Positions 1 through 5,981 of a stretch of 6,031 nucleotides of DNA are shown here, in pieces (the stretch's first letter is position 1; every line of letters begins with the position of its first letter). The position numbers were made by a program, and so were the translations under genes. Origin of the DNA: Planctomycetales bacterium (GTDB taxonomy: Bacteria; Planctomycetota; Planctomycetia; Pirellulales; Thermoguttaceae); assembly GCA_007122045.1 (NCBI GenBank), contig SKJM01000101.1, positions 1 through 6,031 on the forward strand. The letters run 5' to 3'. The notes beneath the pieces were generated by a model, which did no database searches, was not told the DNA's origin, and saw only the letters and a program-made list of their open reading frames with translations.

Positions 1-445
1 CAAACACCGGGTCCACACCCTCGGGAGCCGGCACCGTGGCCTGATGGTAGGTCAGGACGGGGGCGCCGTCCACCCGGATGACCAACTGTTGTCCATCGTC
101 TTCGCATGTAACCCGCGACTGGACCGCGGGCTCCGCCGCCGCCGCCGCCAACCGATACGTTCGCGCCTGCCCGGCCGGCAATTCGCGCACGATCCACACG
201 GCCCGGTCCTCACCCGGTATCCGCTGGACGGGAACCGGCGCACCCGATTCGGCCTCCGACAGGTCCAACCAGGCCGCGTCGGCCAGTTTGCCGGTCAATT
301 CCACGGATACCGGCACCGCCACGCCGTCGCGCTCACCCGCGGCAACCTGGAATATCTGCTCCTGACCCGGCGCCACGGCCGCCACGGAACCGAGACACGC
401 GACCAGGCAAAAAACGGGCAATCGCTGTCGAACAAAGTGCGTCAT
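1..445 (-). CDS. Secreted DUF6807 ('PmoA family')-like protein, N-terminal part, cut by the window edge
   Basis: Reading the minus strand from ATG at 445-443 gives 148 codons without a stop, continuing past base 1. The start is supported by a GAGGAA Shine-Dalgarno site at 454-459, eight bases upstream, and by a promoter further up. Residues 1-26 look like a Sec signal peptide: Arg6 and Arg8, then a hydrophobic core (LPVFCLVACLGSVAAVA), with likely cleavage near AVA/PGQ. LVAC at 14-17 resembles a lipobox, but the hydrophobic stretch continues past it, so signal peptidase I is likelier. The mature part reads as beta-rich: a VPVSVEL segment, RELPAGQARTYRL, then RVDGAPVLTYHQA followed by PAPEGVDPVF. 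The pattern 'G-x-PVLxY ... PPEGVDP' is how I recognise DUF6807 proteins, which are often multi-copy in planctomycetes; their biochemical function is not established despite the PmoA label. A run of five GCG codons (Ala) lies near residue 100. The conserved C-terminal part is outside the window, so the family call is probable only. Confidence 0.72.
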   Translation of the reverse strand, partial: MTHFVRQRLPVFCLVACLGSVAAVAPGQEQIFQVAAGERDGVAVPVSVELTGKLADAAWLDLSEAESGAPVPVQRIPGEDRAVWIVRELPAGQARTYRLAAAAAEPAVQSRVTCEDDGQQLVIRVDGAPVLTYHQATVPAPEGVDPVF

Positions 446-476
446 GGTGAAGTTTCCTCGAAGGTTAGCGTCAGGT

Positions 477-488
477 GTAGTATACTAC
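477..488. repeat. Perfect 12-bp palindrome covering the -10 box
   Basis: GTAGTATACTAC reads the same on both strands and symmetry stops at its ends. It contains the -10 hexamer of the minus-strand promoter, so a dimeric repressor bound here would block RNA polymerase. The same sequence also gives TATACT on the plus strand, but no plus-strand gene follows. Whether it is an operator or simply a symmetric -10 region cannot be told from one copy. Confidence 0.5.
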
Positions 489-508
489 GTCGGAACCCGC
501 ATTGCCAA
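479..508 (-). promoter_or_regulatory. Sigma-70-like promoter for the DUF6807-like gene
   Basis: On the minus strand, TTGGCA (508-503, five of six matches to TTGACA) is followed after 18 bases by TATACT (484-479, five of six matches to TATAAT). The expected transcript start is near 472, giving a leader of about 27 nt that contains the GAGGAA ribosome site and the ATG at 445. The good geometry and the position directly ahead of a gene with a clear ribosome site make this the best-supported promoter in the window. Confidence 0.6.
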
Positions 509-556
509 CGCGTCGGCGAGCGGATGCCGGCGCTGTGGTGAAGTGTCGAGAGCGTC

Positions 557-679
557 TCATCGCAAATGCCCCGTCCGCCGCTCCGCTCCCGGCACGGGCC
601 GGCCGCAGAAGGCGCTGAGCACCTCCGCCTCGTCCTGCACTTCGCCTCGAGCCGCATCCGGCTCGTGATTCACTTCCAT
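557..679 (-). CDS. Possible small ORF, 40 aa, unknown
   Basis: ATG at 679-677 opens a 40-codon frame ending in TGA at 559-557. The product is acidic in its first half (begins MEVNHEPDAARGEVQDEAEV) and Arg/Gly-rich later. The same frame stays open upstream to a TAA at 731-733, so a non-ATG start (for example GTG six bases upstream of the ATG, at 685-683) would make it slightly longer. I see no good Shine-Dalgarno site, no family resemblance and no dedicated promoter. It follows putA by 75 bp on the same strand and could be read from the putA transcript. It may well be a chance frame in GC-rich spacer. Confidence 0.18.
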   Translation of the reverse strand: MEVNHEPDAARGEVQDEAEVLSAFCGRPVPGAERRTGHLR

Positions 680-754
680 CCGTACCACGTAGATGCTGCA
701 CGTGCCGGGCCCCGCGGCGCTGGAGTTCGATTAGGACCGTTCGAGAAATGGATG

Positions 755-3700
755 CTACATGGGCTCGCTCCGGGCTTCGCCGGCGCGCGGCCCAAGGTTG
801 CCGTAGCGGTGATAATCGACGCAAAGGGATTGCTCGCGCACGTACCACAGCAGTTCGATGCGGCCGGCGGGCAGGACGGGAGCCGAGGCAATGTAAAGAC
901 CCTTCGCAGCGGCGGCCCGTTGGACCGCTTCCGGAACGCGGCCCGGAGCGGCATAGCGAAGCCGCTCCGTTTGCCCCTTCGCGACGACCTCGGCCAATTG
1001 CTCGTCGCTCTCCTCGACGAACTCGATCGACGCAGCCCAGGACTCGGTCAATCGCTCCAGCAGCTCCACGCCCGGCGCCGCCGCGCCCGGCATGGTGCTG
1101 ATCGTCACGCGGCACCCGGCGGTCTTGGCCGCGCAGGCGCGGCCGAAGATCTCGAACAGGGTGTCTTCCGGGGCGACGCGCACCCGCACGTGGCCGACCG
1201 GCAGATAGCGCCGCAGGTTGTCCTGGCCGAGCAGGCGGAAATGGTCGTGGGTCCGGCCGAACTCCTCCGACATCGCCGCTCCGTACGAGCCGATGGCCAG
1301 GACGATCGCGTGCAACTCGTCGGCCGCCCAATCGCCCGGCTGCTCCAACAGCGATTGAACCCGCTCGAGGAGTTCCCGGAGCCCGGCGTCGGCCGGCTGC
1401 CCGCCGGAAACGGAGCCCGCGGGCGTGAAGTCCATCAGTTGGGCCACGTAGTTGGGTCCGCCGGCCTTGATGCCCGGGCCGAACGCGCTCTTGCCCATGC
1501 CGCCGAACGGTTGGCGCAGGACGACGGCGCCGGTTGTGCCGCGGTTGATGTAAAGGTTGCCGGCTCGCACGTGCTGCTGCCAGGACTCCTGTTCGCGGTC
1601 GTCGAGCGATTCCAGCCCGCTGGTCAGACCGTAGCCGGTGGCGTTGACGAAGGAGACCGCCTCGCGGAGGTTCTTGGCCTGCATCACGCCCAGCACGGGT
1701 CCGAAGAACTCGGTCATGTGCGTGAAGCTGCCGGGCTGGACGTTCCATTTCACGCCGGGCGAGACCAGATGCGGGTTGTCTTCGTCGACGTGCGGCATGA
1801 CCGCCCACGACTCGCCCTGTTCCAAGACCCGGAGCGACTTTTCCAGCACGCCCGCCGGCGGGCGGATCAAGGGGCCCACCTTGGTGTGCAGTTTCCAGGC
1901 GGAGCCGACCGACAGGCTCTGCACGGCCTCGCACAACGTCCGGCGAAACTCGCGGTCGTTGAACACCTCCTCTTCCAGGATCAACAGCGACGTGGCGGAG
2001 CATTTCTGCCCGCTATGGCTGAACGCCGAGTGCAAGACGTGCTTGATGGCGAGGTCGCGGTCCGACAGCGCGGTGACGATCGTGGCATTCTTGCCGCCGG
2101 TCTCGGCCAGGAGGTTCAGGCCGGGCTTGTCGCGCAGCATGGCCAGGGCCGTGTCGGTGCCGCCGGTGAGGATGACCACGTCGACGCCCGGGTGCGCGAC
2201 CAACTGCCGCCCGCCCTCGGCCCCGGAGCACGGGATCAACTGGAGGGCCCGCTTGGACACGCCCGCCCTCCAGAAGCACTCGCAAAGCCGGTGCGCCGTC
2301 AGGACCGTATGCGAAGCCGGCTTGAGGATCACCGTGTTGCCGGCCGCCAGGGCGGCCGCCACCCCGCCGCACGGAATGGCGATCGGAAAGTTCCACGGCG
2401 GAACGACCACCACCACGCCCTTGCCGGCAGCCCGCACGCCGGGCACTTCGTGCTGGAAATATCCCGCCGCGCGGGTGTAGAACTCGACGAAATCCACCGC
2501 TTCCGACACTTCCGGGTCCGATTCGGTGAGGATTTTTCCCCCCTCGGCCAGTGCGGCGCCCAACAAGTCGCCGCGGGCGCAACGCAGCTCGTGGGCCGCG
2601 CGGCGCAGGACCTCGGCCCGCTCGGCATGACTCCTCGACCGCCAGCCGTCGGGATCGGTCCGGGCGCAGGCGACGGCCGCCTCGATGTCGCCGGCCGTGG
2701 CCTGCCGGTAGCGGCCCACCACGACGCCGGGGCGCGACGGGTCCAGGCACTCCCGCAGCGGCCGGTCGCCCGCCAGGGGTTCGCCGGCCACGAACAGGGG
2801 AATGTCGACCGCCCGATCCCCCTGGCGGTCCTGCCAGGCCGCCAGGATCGCCTCCGCCCAATCGGCGTTGTGCGGCAACGAGAAATCGGTGTCCGGCTCG
2901 TTCCGGAAGGCAGCCTCGGGCGCGGGGGCATACGAGATGGGGCGCCGCCGATCCTGCGTCCGCCGCGGGGCGTCGGATACGCTCGACGCGGCGTCGCACG
3001 ACTCGATGAACTGCTGTTCCAACCGCCGCCAGTCGTCGCTGTCGACGTGGATCTTGAAAGCGTGCGCGAGGAAATTGTCGGGTCCCGTGTTTTCATCCAT
3101 CCGCCGCGTCAGGTAGCCGATGGCATGGATGAAGTCCTGCTTGCGGCAGGCGGGCGCGTACAGCAGCAGGTTGCGGGTCAATTCGAACAGCGCCCGCCGC
3201 TGGTGGTTCGCCATGCCTTCGAGCATTTCGAATTGGACGTGTTCCAGGGCCTGGTGCTCGACCGCCAGGACGGCGGCGTAGGCGAGTTCGAAGAGATTGT
3301 GCGAGGCGATGCCCAGCCGGACGGCGGCGAGGTTCTCCGGCTTCATTCCCTCGTGCAGCATGCGCTTGAAATTGGCGTCGGTTTCCCGCTTCGTCTTATA
3401 CGGCGCCTGCGGCCACCCCATCAAAGACGCCTCGACCCGCTCCATCTCCATGTTGGCGCCCTTGACGATGCGCAGCGTGACCGGCGCGCCGCCGGCCGCA
3501 ACGCGGCGGCGAGCCCACTCGTTCAGTCGCTGCTGCATGCGGAACGCATCGGGAACGTACGCCTGCAAGACGATGCCCGCGCTGAGGTGCTCCAGCCCCG
3601 GCCGGTCGAGCGTGCGCATGAACGCCTTCGCGGTGATTTCCATGTCGCGGTACTCTTCCATGTCCATGTAGACGAATTTCGGAGTTTCCGTCCCGTCGGC

Positions 3701-4447
3701 GCGGACGAAGCGGCACTGCCCGGCCGTGCGGTAGAGCATCTCCATCCGTTCGCTGATGACCGCTTCCGTATGCCGGCGCGCCAGCGGCGAGATTTGCGAA
3801 TAGATCGTGGATATCTTCACCGAGACGACTTCCGTTTCCGGGTCCTGCAGCGCCTCGAGGTACGTTTCCAGGCGGCGCTCGGCCTCCGGCTCGCTCAGAA
3901 TGGCCTCGCCGAGGAAGTTCACGTTCATCCGGACGCCTTCGCGGCGCCGCTCGGCCAGGTGCCTCGTCAGCAGTTCCCGTTCGGCGGGCAGGATGACATT
4001 GGCCGTCTCCTTGTGCATCTTCTCCTTGACCATCGGCACGGCAACCCCGGGCAGATAACTGCCGAACGATTGGAACCCCTTCAACAGCGTCCGGTCCACC
4101 ATCGAGAAGAACCGCGGAATGCCCTGCACGTCCAGGATGTGCGTTAGCTGGTCGACGGCGCGGTCCGGCATGTGCGCGCGGAAGGCCTGATCGGTCATTT
4201 GCGTCAGCGTCGCCTTATCCTGGGGGCTCTGGATCATCCGATCCAGTTCGGCCTGCTGCCGCCGTTCCTGGGGAGTTTGCAGTTCAATCGCCCGCTCCTG
4301 CAAGACACGTGCGAGGAACACGGCCTTCTGCACGCTGAGCGGAACGGGCGAATCGGGCTGCGGCCTGAACCCGGCCAGGACCGACGCCAACCCCTGCCCC
4401 AACGTTTCTTCGTGCTTGCGCGAATCGCCAGCCTCTGTTGTGGTCAC
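755..4447 (-). CDS. putA: Bifunctional proline dehydrogenase / L-glutamate gamma-semialdehyde dehydrogenase (PutA)
   Basis: Converts proline to P5C (FAD, electrons to quinone), then glutamate semialdehyde to glutamate (NAD). The 1,230 residues match long PutAs without an N-terminal ribbon-helix-helix domain. Residues 1-170 are a helical arm. The PRODH barrel (about 170-465) shows SVKIST (209-214), the MDMEE acidic motif (261-265), QAYVPDA (295-301), RIVKGA (326-331), FEMLEGM (406-412), YAP (430-432) and YLTRRMDEN (445-453), whose Arg pair binds the proline carboxylate in characterised PutAs. The ALDH half (about 515-1005) shows NEPDTDFSLP (516-525), PWNFP (684-688), KPAS (709-712), AETGGKNA with Glu782, FSHSGQKCSA with catalytic Cys816, EFFGPVL (913-919) and QPFGG (979-983). 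Residues 1020-1230 are the PutA C-terminal domain, ending RIELLWYVREQS...DYHRYGNLG (1196-1218). The GTG start follows GGAGG. No truncation or frameshift is seen. The enzyme should be peripheral at the inner membrane. Confidence 0.96.
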   Translation of the reverse strand: MTTTEAGDSRKHEETLGQGLASVLAGFRPQPDSPVPLSVQKAVFLARVLQERAIELQTPQERRQQAELDRMIQSPQDKATLTQMTDQAFRAHMPDRAVDQLTHILDVQGIPRFFSMVDRTLLKGFQSFGSYLPGVAVPMVKEKMHKETANVILPAERELLTRHLAERRREGVRMNVNFLGEAILSEPEAERRLETYLEALQDPETEVVSVKISTIYSQISPLARRHTEAVISERMEMLYRTAGQCRFVRADGTETPKFVYMDMEEYRDMEITAKAFMRTLDRPGLEHLSAGIVLQAYVPDAFRMQQRLNEWARRRVAAGGAPVTLRIVKGANMEMERVEASLMGWPQAPYKTKRETDANFKRMLHEGMKPENLAAVRLGIASHNLFELAYAAVLAVEHQALEHVQFEMLEGMANHQRRALFELTRNLLLYAPACRKQDFIHAIGYLTRRMDENTGPDNFLAHAFKIHVDSDDWRRLEQQFIESCDAASSVSDAPRRTQDRRRPISYAPAPEAAFRNEPDTDFSLPHNADWAEAILAAWQDRQGDRAVDIPLFVAGEPLAGDRPLRECLDPSRPGVVVGRYRQATAGDIEAAVACARTDPDGWRSRSHAERAEVLRRAAHELRCARGDLLGAALAEGGKILTESDPEVSEAVDFVEFYTRAAGYFQHEVPGVRAAGKGVVVVVPPWNFPIAIPCGGVAAALAAGNTVILKPASHTVLTAHRLCECFWRAGVSKRALQLIPCSGAEGGRQLVAHPGVDVVILTGGTDTALAMLRDKPGLNLLAETGGKNATIVTALSDRDLAIKHVLHSAFSHSGQKCSATSLLILEEEVFNDREFRRTLCEAVQSLSVGSAWKLHTKVGPLIRPPAGVLEKSLRVLEQGESWAVMPHVDEDNPHLVSPGVKWNVQPGSFTHMTEFFGPVLGVMQAKNLREAVSFVNATGYGLTSGLESLDDREQESWQQHVRAGNLYINRGTTGAVVLRQPFGGMGKSAFGPGIKAGGPNYVAQLMDFTPAGSVSGGQPADAGLRELLERVQSLLEQPGDWAADELHAIVLAIGSYGAAMSEEFGRTHDHFRLLGQDNLRRYLPVGHVRVRVAPEDTLFEIFGRACAAKTAGCRVTISTMPGAAAPGVELLERLTESWAASIEFVEESDEQLAEVVAKGQTERLRYAAPGRVPEAVQRAAAAKGLYIASAPVLPAGRIELLWYVREQSLCVDYHRYGNLGPRAGEARSEPM

Positions 4448-4706
4448 TCGTCGAACCTCCAGTTCATGGTTTCGGTTGCCGGTCCGTGCGGTTCCGGCTT
4501 CGAATCGGCAGACAAGCCGCGCGGGGGTCGTTCCGGGTGCCGTGGCAACCAGCGCCCCGCCGCTGCCCTGCCGGCCGTCGCCGGCGGCCCCGGATTCTCA
4601 CGATGCGTGTCTCTCCCCCGGCGCGCCCGCACACACGAGCGCCCGGCGACAGAACGATCGGACAATCCCGGATGAGGATAGGAAAACGCGCTTGTCATGA
4701 AACACG
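4448..4706 (-). other. Long leader of putA with possible leader ORF
   Basis: If transcription starts near 4700, the putA message has about 250 nt before the GTG. An 84-codon frame starts at ATG 4698-4696, almost at the predicted 5' end, and stops at TGA 4446-4444, overlapping the putA start as GTGA. Its product is rich in Arg, Pro and Gly and resembles no family I know, so it is probably not a stable protein, though leaderless or coupling translation is conceivable. A GC hairpin (GCCGGC arms at 4570-4575 and 4580-4585) lies within the leader. I see no recognisable riboswitch class. Confidence 0.3.
4456..4460 (-). promoter_or_regulatory. Shine-Dalgarno site that fixes the putA GTG start
   Basis: GGAGG on the minus strand sits eight bases before GTG at 4447-4445. 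No ATG is available in the putA frame nearby, so the spacing selects GTG as the start. A second frame ends with TGA at 4446-4444, giving a four-base GTGA overlap with this start codon. Confidence 0.75.
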
Positions 4707-4735
4707 AAGATAGTCAGCAGAAACTGGCAGGTCAA
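4707..4735 (-). promoter_or_regulatory. Candidate sigma-70-like promoter for putA
   Basis: On the minus strand TTGACC (4735-4730, five of six) is followed after 17 bases by TATCTT (4712-4707, four of six). A run of seven C on the same strand lies directly before the -35. It is the best promoter-like pair I found between the transporter stop and putA, but the long leader it implies and the modest -10 leave it uncertain. Confidence 0.42.
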
Positions 4736-4773
4736 GGGGGGGCAGGCAGGGACGAGCACTAGCTTCCCGGCCG

Positions 4774-4811
4774 CGTGGCGTGCGAACCGCAAGCTGGAAG
4801 CTTGCGCCACG
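4774..4811. repeat. Composite hairpin just downstream of the transporter gene
   Basis: The inner stem is eight perfect pairs: CGCAAGCT at 4788-4795 with AGCTTGCG at 4799-4806 around a GGA loop. An outer pair, CGTGG at 4774-4778 with CCACG at 4807-4811, encloses it with a nine-base bulge on one side. GTGGCG (4775-4780) and CGCCAC (4805-4810) form an alternative pairing that competes with the inner stem base. It begins ten bases after the transporter stop on the minus strand. There is no T-run after it, so it is not a textbook Rho-independent terminator. Its form suits a REP-like interspersed palindrome or a 3'-end stabilising or terminating hairpin. Confidence 0.55.
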
Positions 4812-4820
4812 GAGGGGCCG

Positions 4821-5786
4821 CTAGGCCTCGGTGGTGGGCAACCGCCGGTCGATCAGGACCATGCCCACCACGGTCAGGGCCACGCCAACCACCAGCCATG
4901 CGGTCACTTGCTCGCGGAACAGCACAATGCCGGCAACGGCGGCCATCGCCACTTGCGAGGCGTTGAGCAGGTTGACGTGGACGGCGGTGGTCAAATGCAG
5001 CCCCTTCGTGATGGCCACGAAGGCAATCAGGTTGAGCACCCCGGCGGCGAGCATCCAGGCGAGGTGCTCGCCGGGCAGGGTGCGCCACGCCGCAAGTCCG
5101 TCGGTCCGCAGGCTGAGCAACCCCAGGCTCGCCGCGCCGACGCCCGTGGTGGTCAGTACCACCACCATCTGCGAGACGCCGCGGCTGACCGTGGCGCGGA
5201 CGGTCACGGTGAGGGTGGCATAGGTGAGGCCGGCCGCGCATGCCAACCCCACCGCGACGGCCGCCCGCCACCACGGTACGCCGGGCACCGGGACACCGGG
5301 TTGCGTGGCGCCGATTCCCAGCAGCACGATCGATCCGAGCAACACCAGGAGGGCAACGATGGTACGGAAGGCGATCCGCTCGCCGAGCAGGAAGCGGCCC
5401 AGCAGCGCCGCCATGGTTAGCATGACGCAGTAGACGACGGGCACGGCCACGGCCAACCCGATTACCCCGAACGCGTACTGCTGCCCCAGGTTGCCCACCA
5501 ACTGCACCGCCAGCCCGACGGCCATCAGCAACGCCAGCGTGGGGGGCGAAGGAAGAAACCGGTCGCCGGCCGCCCATCGCCACAGCAGCCACGGGCCGAC
5601 CACACCCACGGCCACCAGTTCCTTGACGCAAATGGTTATGACGCGGCTGACCTCGTCGCCGGCGAGCTGGCGGAGGCAGATATTCGCCCCCGTATATCCG
5701 AGGGCCGAAACAACGCAGCAGGCGGTGCCGGCCACGGCGGGATCGAGGCGGGGCGGGCCGGCGGCGCGGTCGGGTGTCGATGCCAT
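4821..5786 (-). CDS. EamA/DMT-superfamily transporter, ten membrane helices
   Basis: A 321-residue inner-membrane protein made of two EamA repeats of about five helices each. Hydrophobic segments lie at about 16-36, 46-70, 82-100, 106-130, 139-160, 172-191, 205-226, 241-262, 270-290 and 296-313. Each half ends with the family's typical pattern: LLGRFLLGERIAF (128-140, Glu136) before a Gly-rich helix, and GIVLFREQVTAW (286-297, Glu292) before the last helix GVALTVVGMVLI. Family members export metabolites or amino acids or carry drugs and sugars; the substrate cannot be read from sequence. I chose ATG at 5786-5784, which gives a short polar N-terminus before helix 1. The frame extends upstream to TTG at 5864, but that adds 26 unusual residues and begins inside a repeat array. 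The ribosome site before the ATG is weak, so the start is less sure than the gene. It precedes putA by 373 bp; co-transcription is not shown. Confidence 0.85.
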   Translation of the reverse strand: MASTPDRAAGPPRLDPAVAGTACCVVSALGYTGANICLRQLAGDEVSRVITICVKELVAVGVVGPWLLWRWAAGDRFLPSPPTLALLMAVGLAVQLVGNLGQQYAFGVIGLAVAVPVVYCVMLTMAALLGRFLLGERIAFRTIVALLVLLGSIVLLGIGATQPGVPVPGVPWWRAAVAVGLACAAGLTYATLTVTVRATVSRGVSQMVVVLTTTGVGAASLGLLSLRTDGLAAWRTLPGEHLAWMLAAGVLNLIAFVAITKGLHLTTAVHVNLLNASQVAMAAVAGIVLFREQVTAWLVVGVALTVVGMVLIDRRLPTTEA

Positions 5787-5879
5787 AGAACCCGTAATGA
5801 TAACGCCAAACCAACGGCAACGGAACGGGTGGCCCGACGGGTTGTAATCATTCCCCGAGAGCAATAACTCAATAACTCA

Positions 5880-5904
5880 CAATAACTCAGACACCCATAC
5901 TTGA
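5880..5904 (+). repeat. 25-bp direct repeat, copy 1
   Basis: Begins CAATAACTCAG and ends CATACTTGA. It is identical over all 25 bases to the copy starting 52 bases downstream. The base after TTGA differs (G here, C in copy 2), so this copy ends as TTGAGA rather than TTGACA, and I find no convincing -10 at the right distance after it. Confidence 0.85.
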
Positions 5905-5931
5905 GACGAATAGCAATAGCAATAACTCAAG

Positions 5932-5956
5932 CAATAACTCAGACACCCATACTTGA
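5932..5956 (+). repeat. 25-bp direct repeat, copy 2, overlapping a -35 box
   Basis: Identical to copy 1 over 25 bases. Its last four bases, TTGA, are the first four of the consensus -35 hexamer TTGACA at 5953-5958, which places the repeat where an upstream activator or repressor of that promoter would bind. Confidence 0.85.
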
Positions 5957-5981
5957 CACCGACTCCCCCGTCGGCTAGAGT
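5953..5981 (+). promoter_or_regulatory. Rightward sigma-70-like promoter leading out of the window
   Basis: TTGACA (5953-5958, perfect) is followed after 17 bases by TAGAGT (5976-5981, four of six). The expected start is near 5988. An inverted repeat, CCGAC (5959-5963) with GTCGG (5970-5974), fills almost the whole spacer. The gene it would serve begins beyond base 6031. The strong -35 and exact spacing support the call; the weak -10 and missing gene limit it. Confidence 0.5.

Larger units (their letters stand above)
446..754. other. Intergenic region between putA and the DUF6807-like gene
   Basis: This 309-bp stretch lies downstream of putA and upstream of the left-edge gene. It holds the promoter and palindrome at 477-508, one doubtful 40-codon ORF (557-679, minus), and a GC-rich hairpin at 648-665: stem CGAGCCG/CGGCTCG, seven pairs, four-base loop. 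The hairpin has no T-run after it on either strand, so I do not call it a Rho-independent terminator. I found no convincing intrinsic terminator for putA here. Confidence 0.5.
5861..5956. repeat. AT-rich short repeat array with five AATAACTC units
   Basis: The octamer AATAACTC occurs at 5863-5870, 5871-5878, 5881-5888, 5921-5928 and 5933-5940. Most copies are preceded by C or GC, and a degenerate GCAATA unit lies between the third and fourth. The block is far richer in A and T than the coding sequence around it. It fills the space between the transporter and a rightward promoter. There are no regular spacers of CRISPR length, so this is not a CRISPR array. Confidence 0.75.

Noticed and set aside
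648..665. Hairpin with CGAGCCG/CGGCTCG arms as a putA terminator
   Set aside because: There is no T-run after the stem on the minus strand, and seven-pair GC stems arise readily in such GC-rich spacer.
471..2003. A 510-codon minus-strand frame overlapping the end of putA
   Set aside because: It is a shifted reading of putA: Arg- and Gly-rich, without motifs, and its 3' end runs through the intergenic promoter region.
566..4147. A 1,193-codon open frame on the plus strand antisense to putA
   Set aside because: It lies almost wholly opposite putA, whose motifs are unmistakable. Long antisense frames without stops are expected opposite GC-rich genes; the product is Arg/Gly/Ala/His-rich with no recognisable domain and no ribosome site.
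4736..4749. G-rich run as a G-quadruplex
   Set aside because: Only one long run of seven G and short GG or GGG runs follow; four tracts of three G are not available.
4759..5820. A 353-codon minus-strand frame over the transporter
   Set aside because: A frame shadow of the EamA gene; the alternative frame has ten hydrophobic helices and both family repeat patterns, while this one is Arg-rich and soluble-looking.
5784..5864. TTG at 5864 as the start of the transporter
   Set aside because: It would add 26 residues unlike EamA N-termini and start inside the AATAACTC array; ATG at 5786 gives a normal length and N-terminus.
5861..5956. CRISPR-like repeats
   Set aside because: The repeat units are 8 bp or a single 25-bp pair with irregular distances; there are no uniform spacers and no cas gene.
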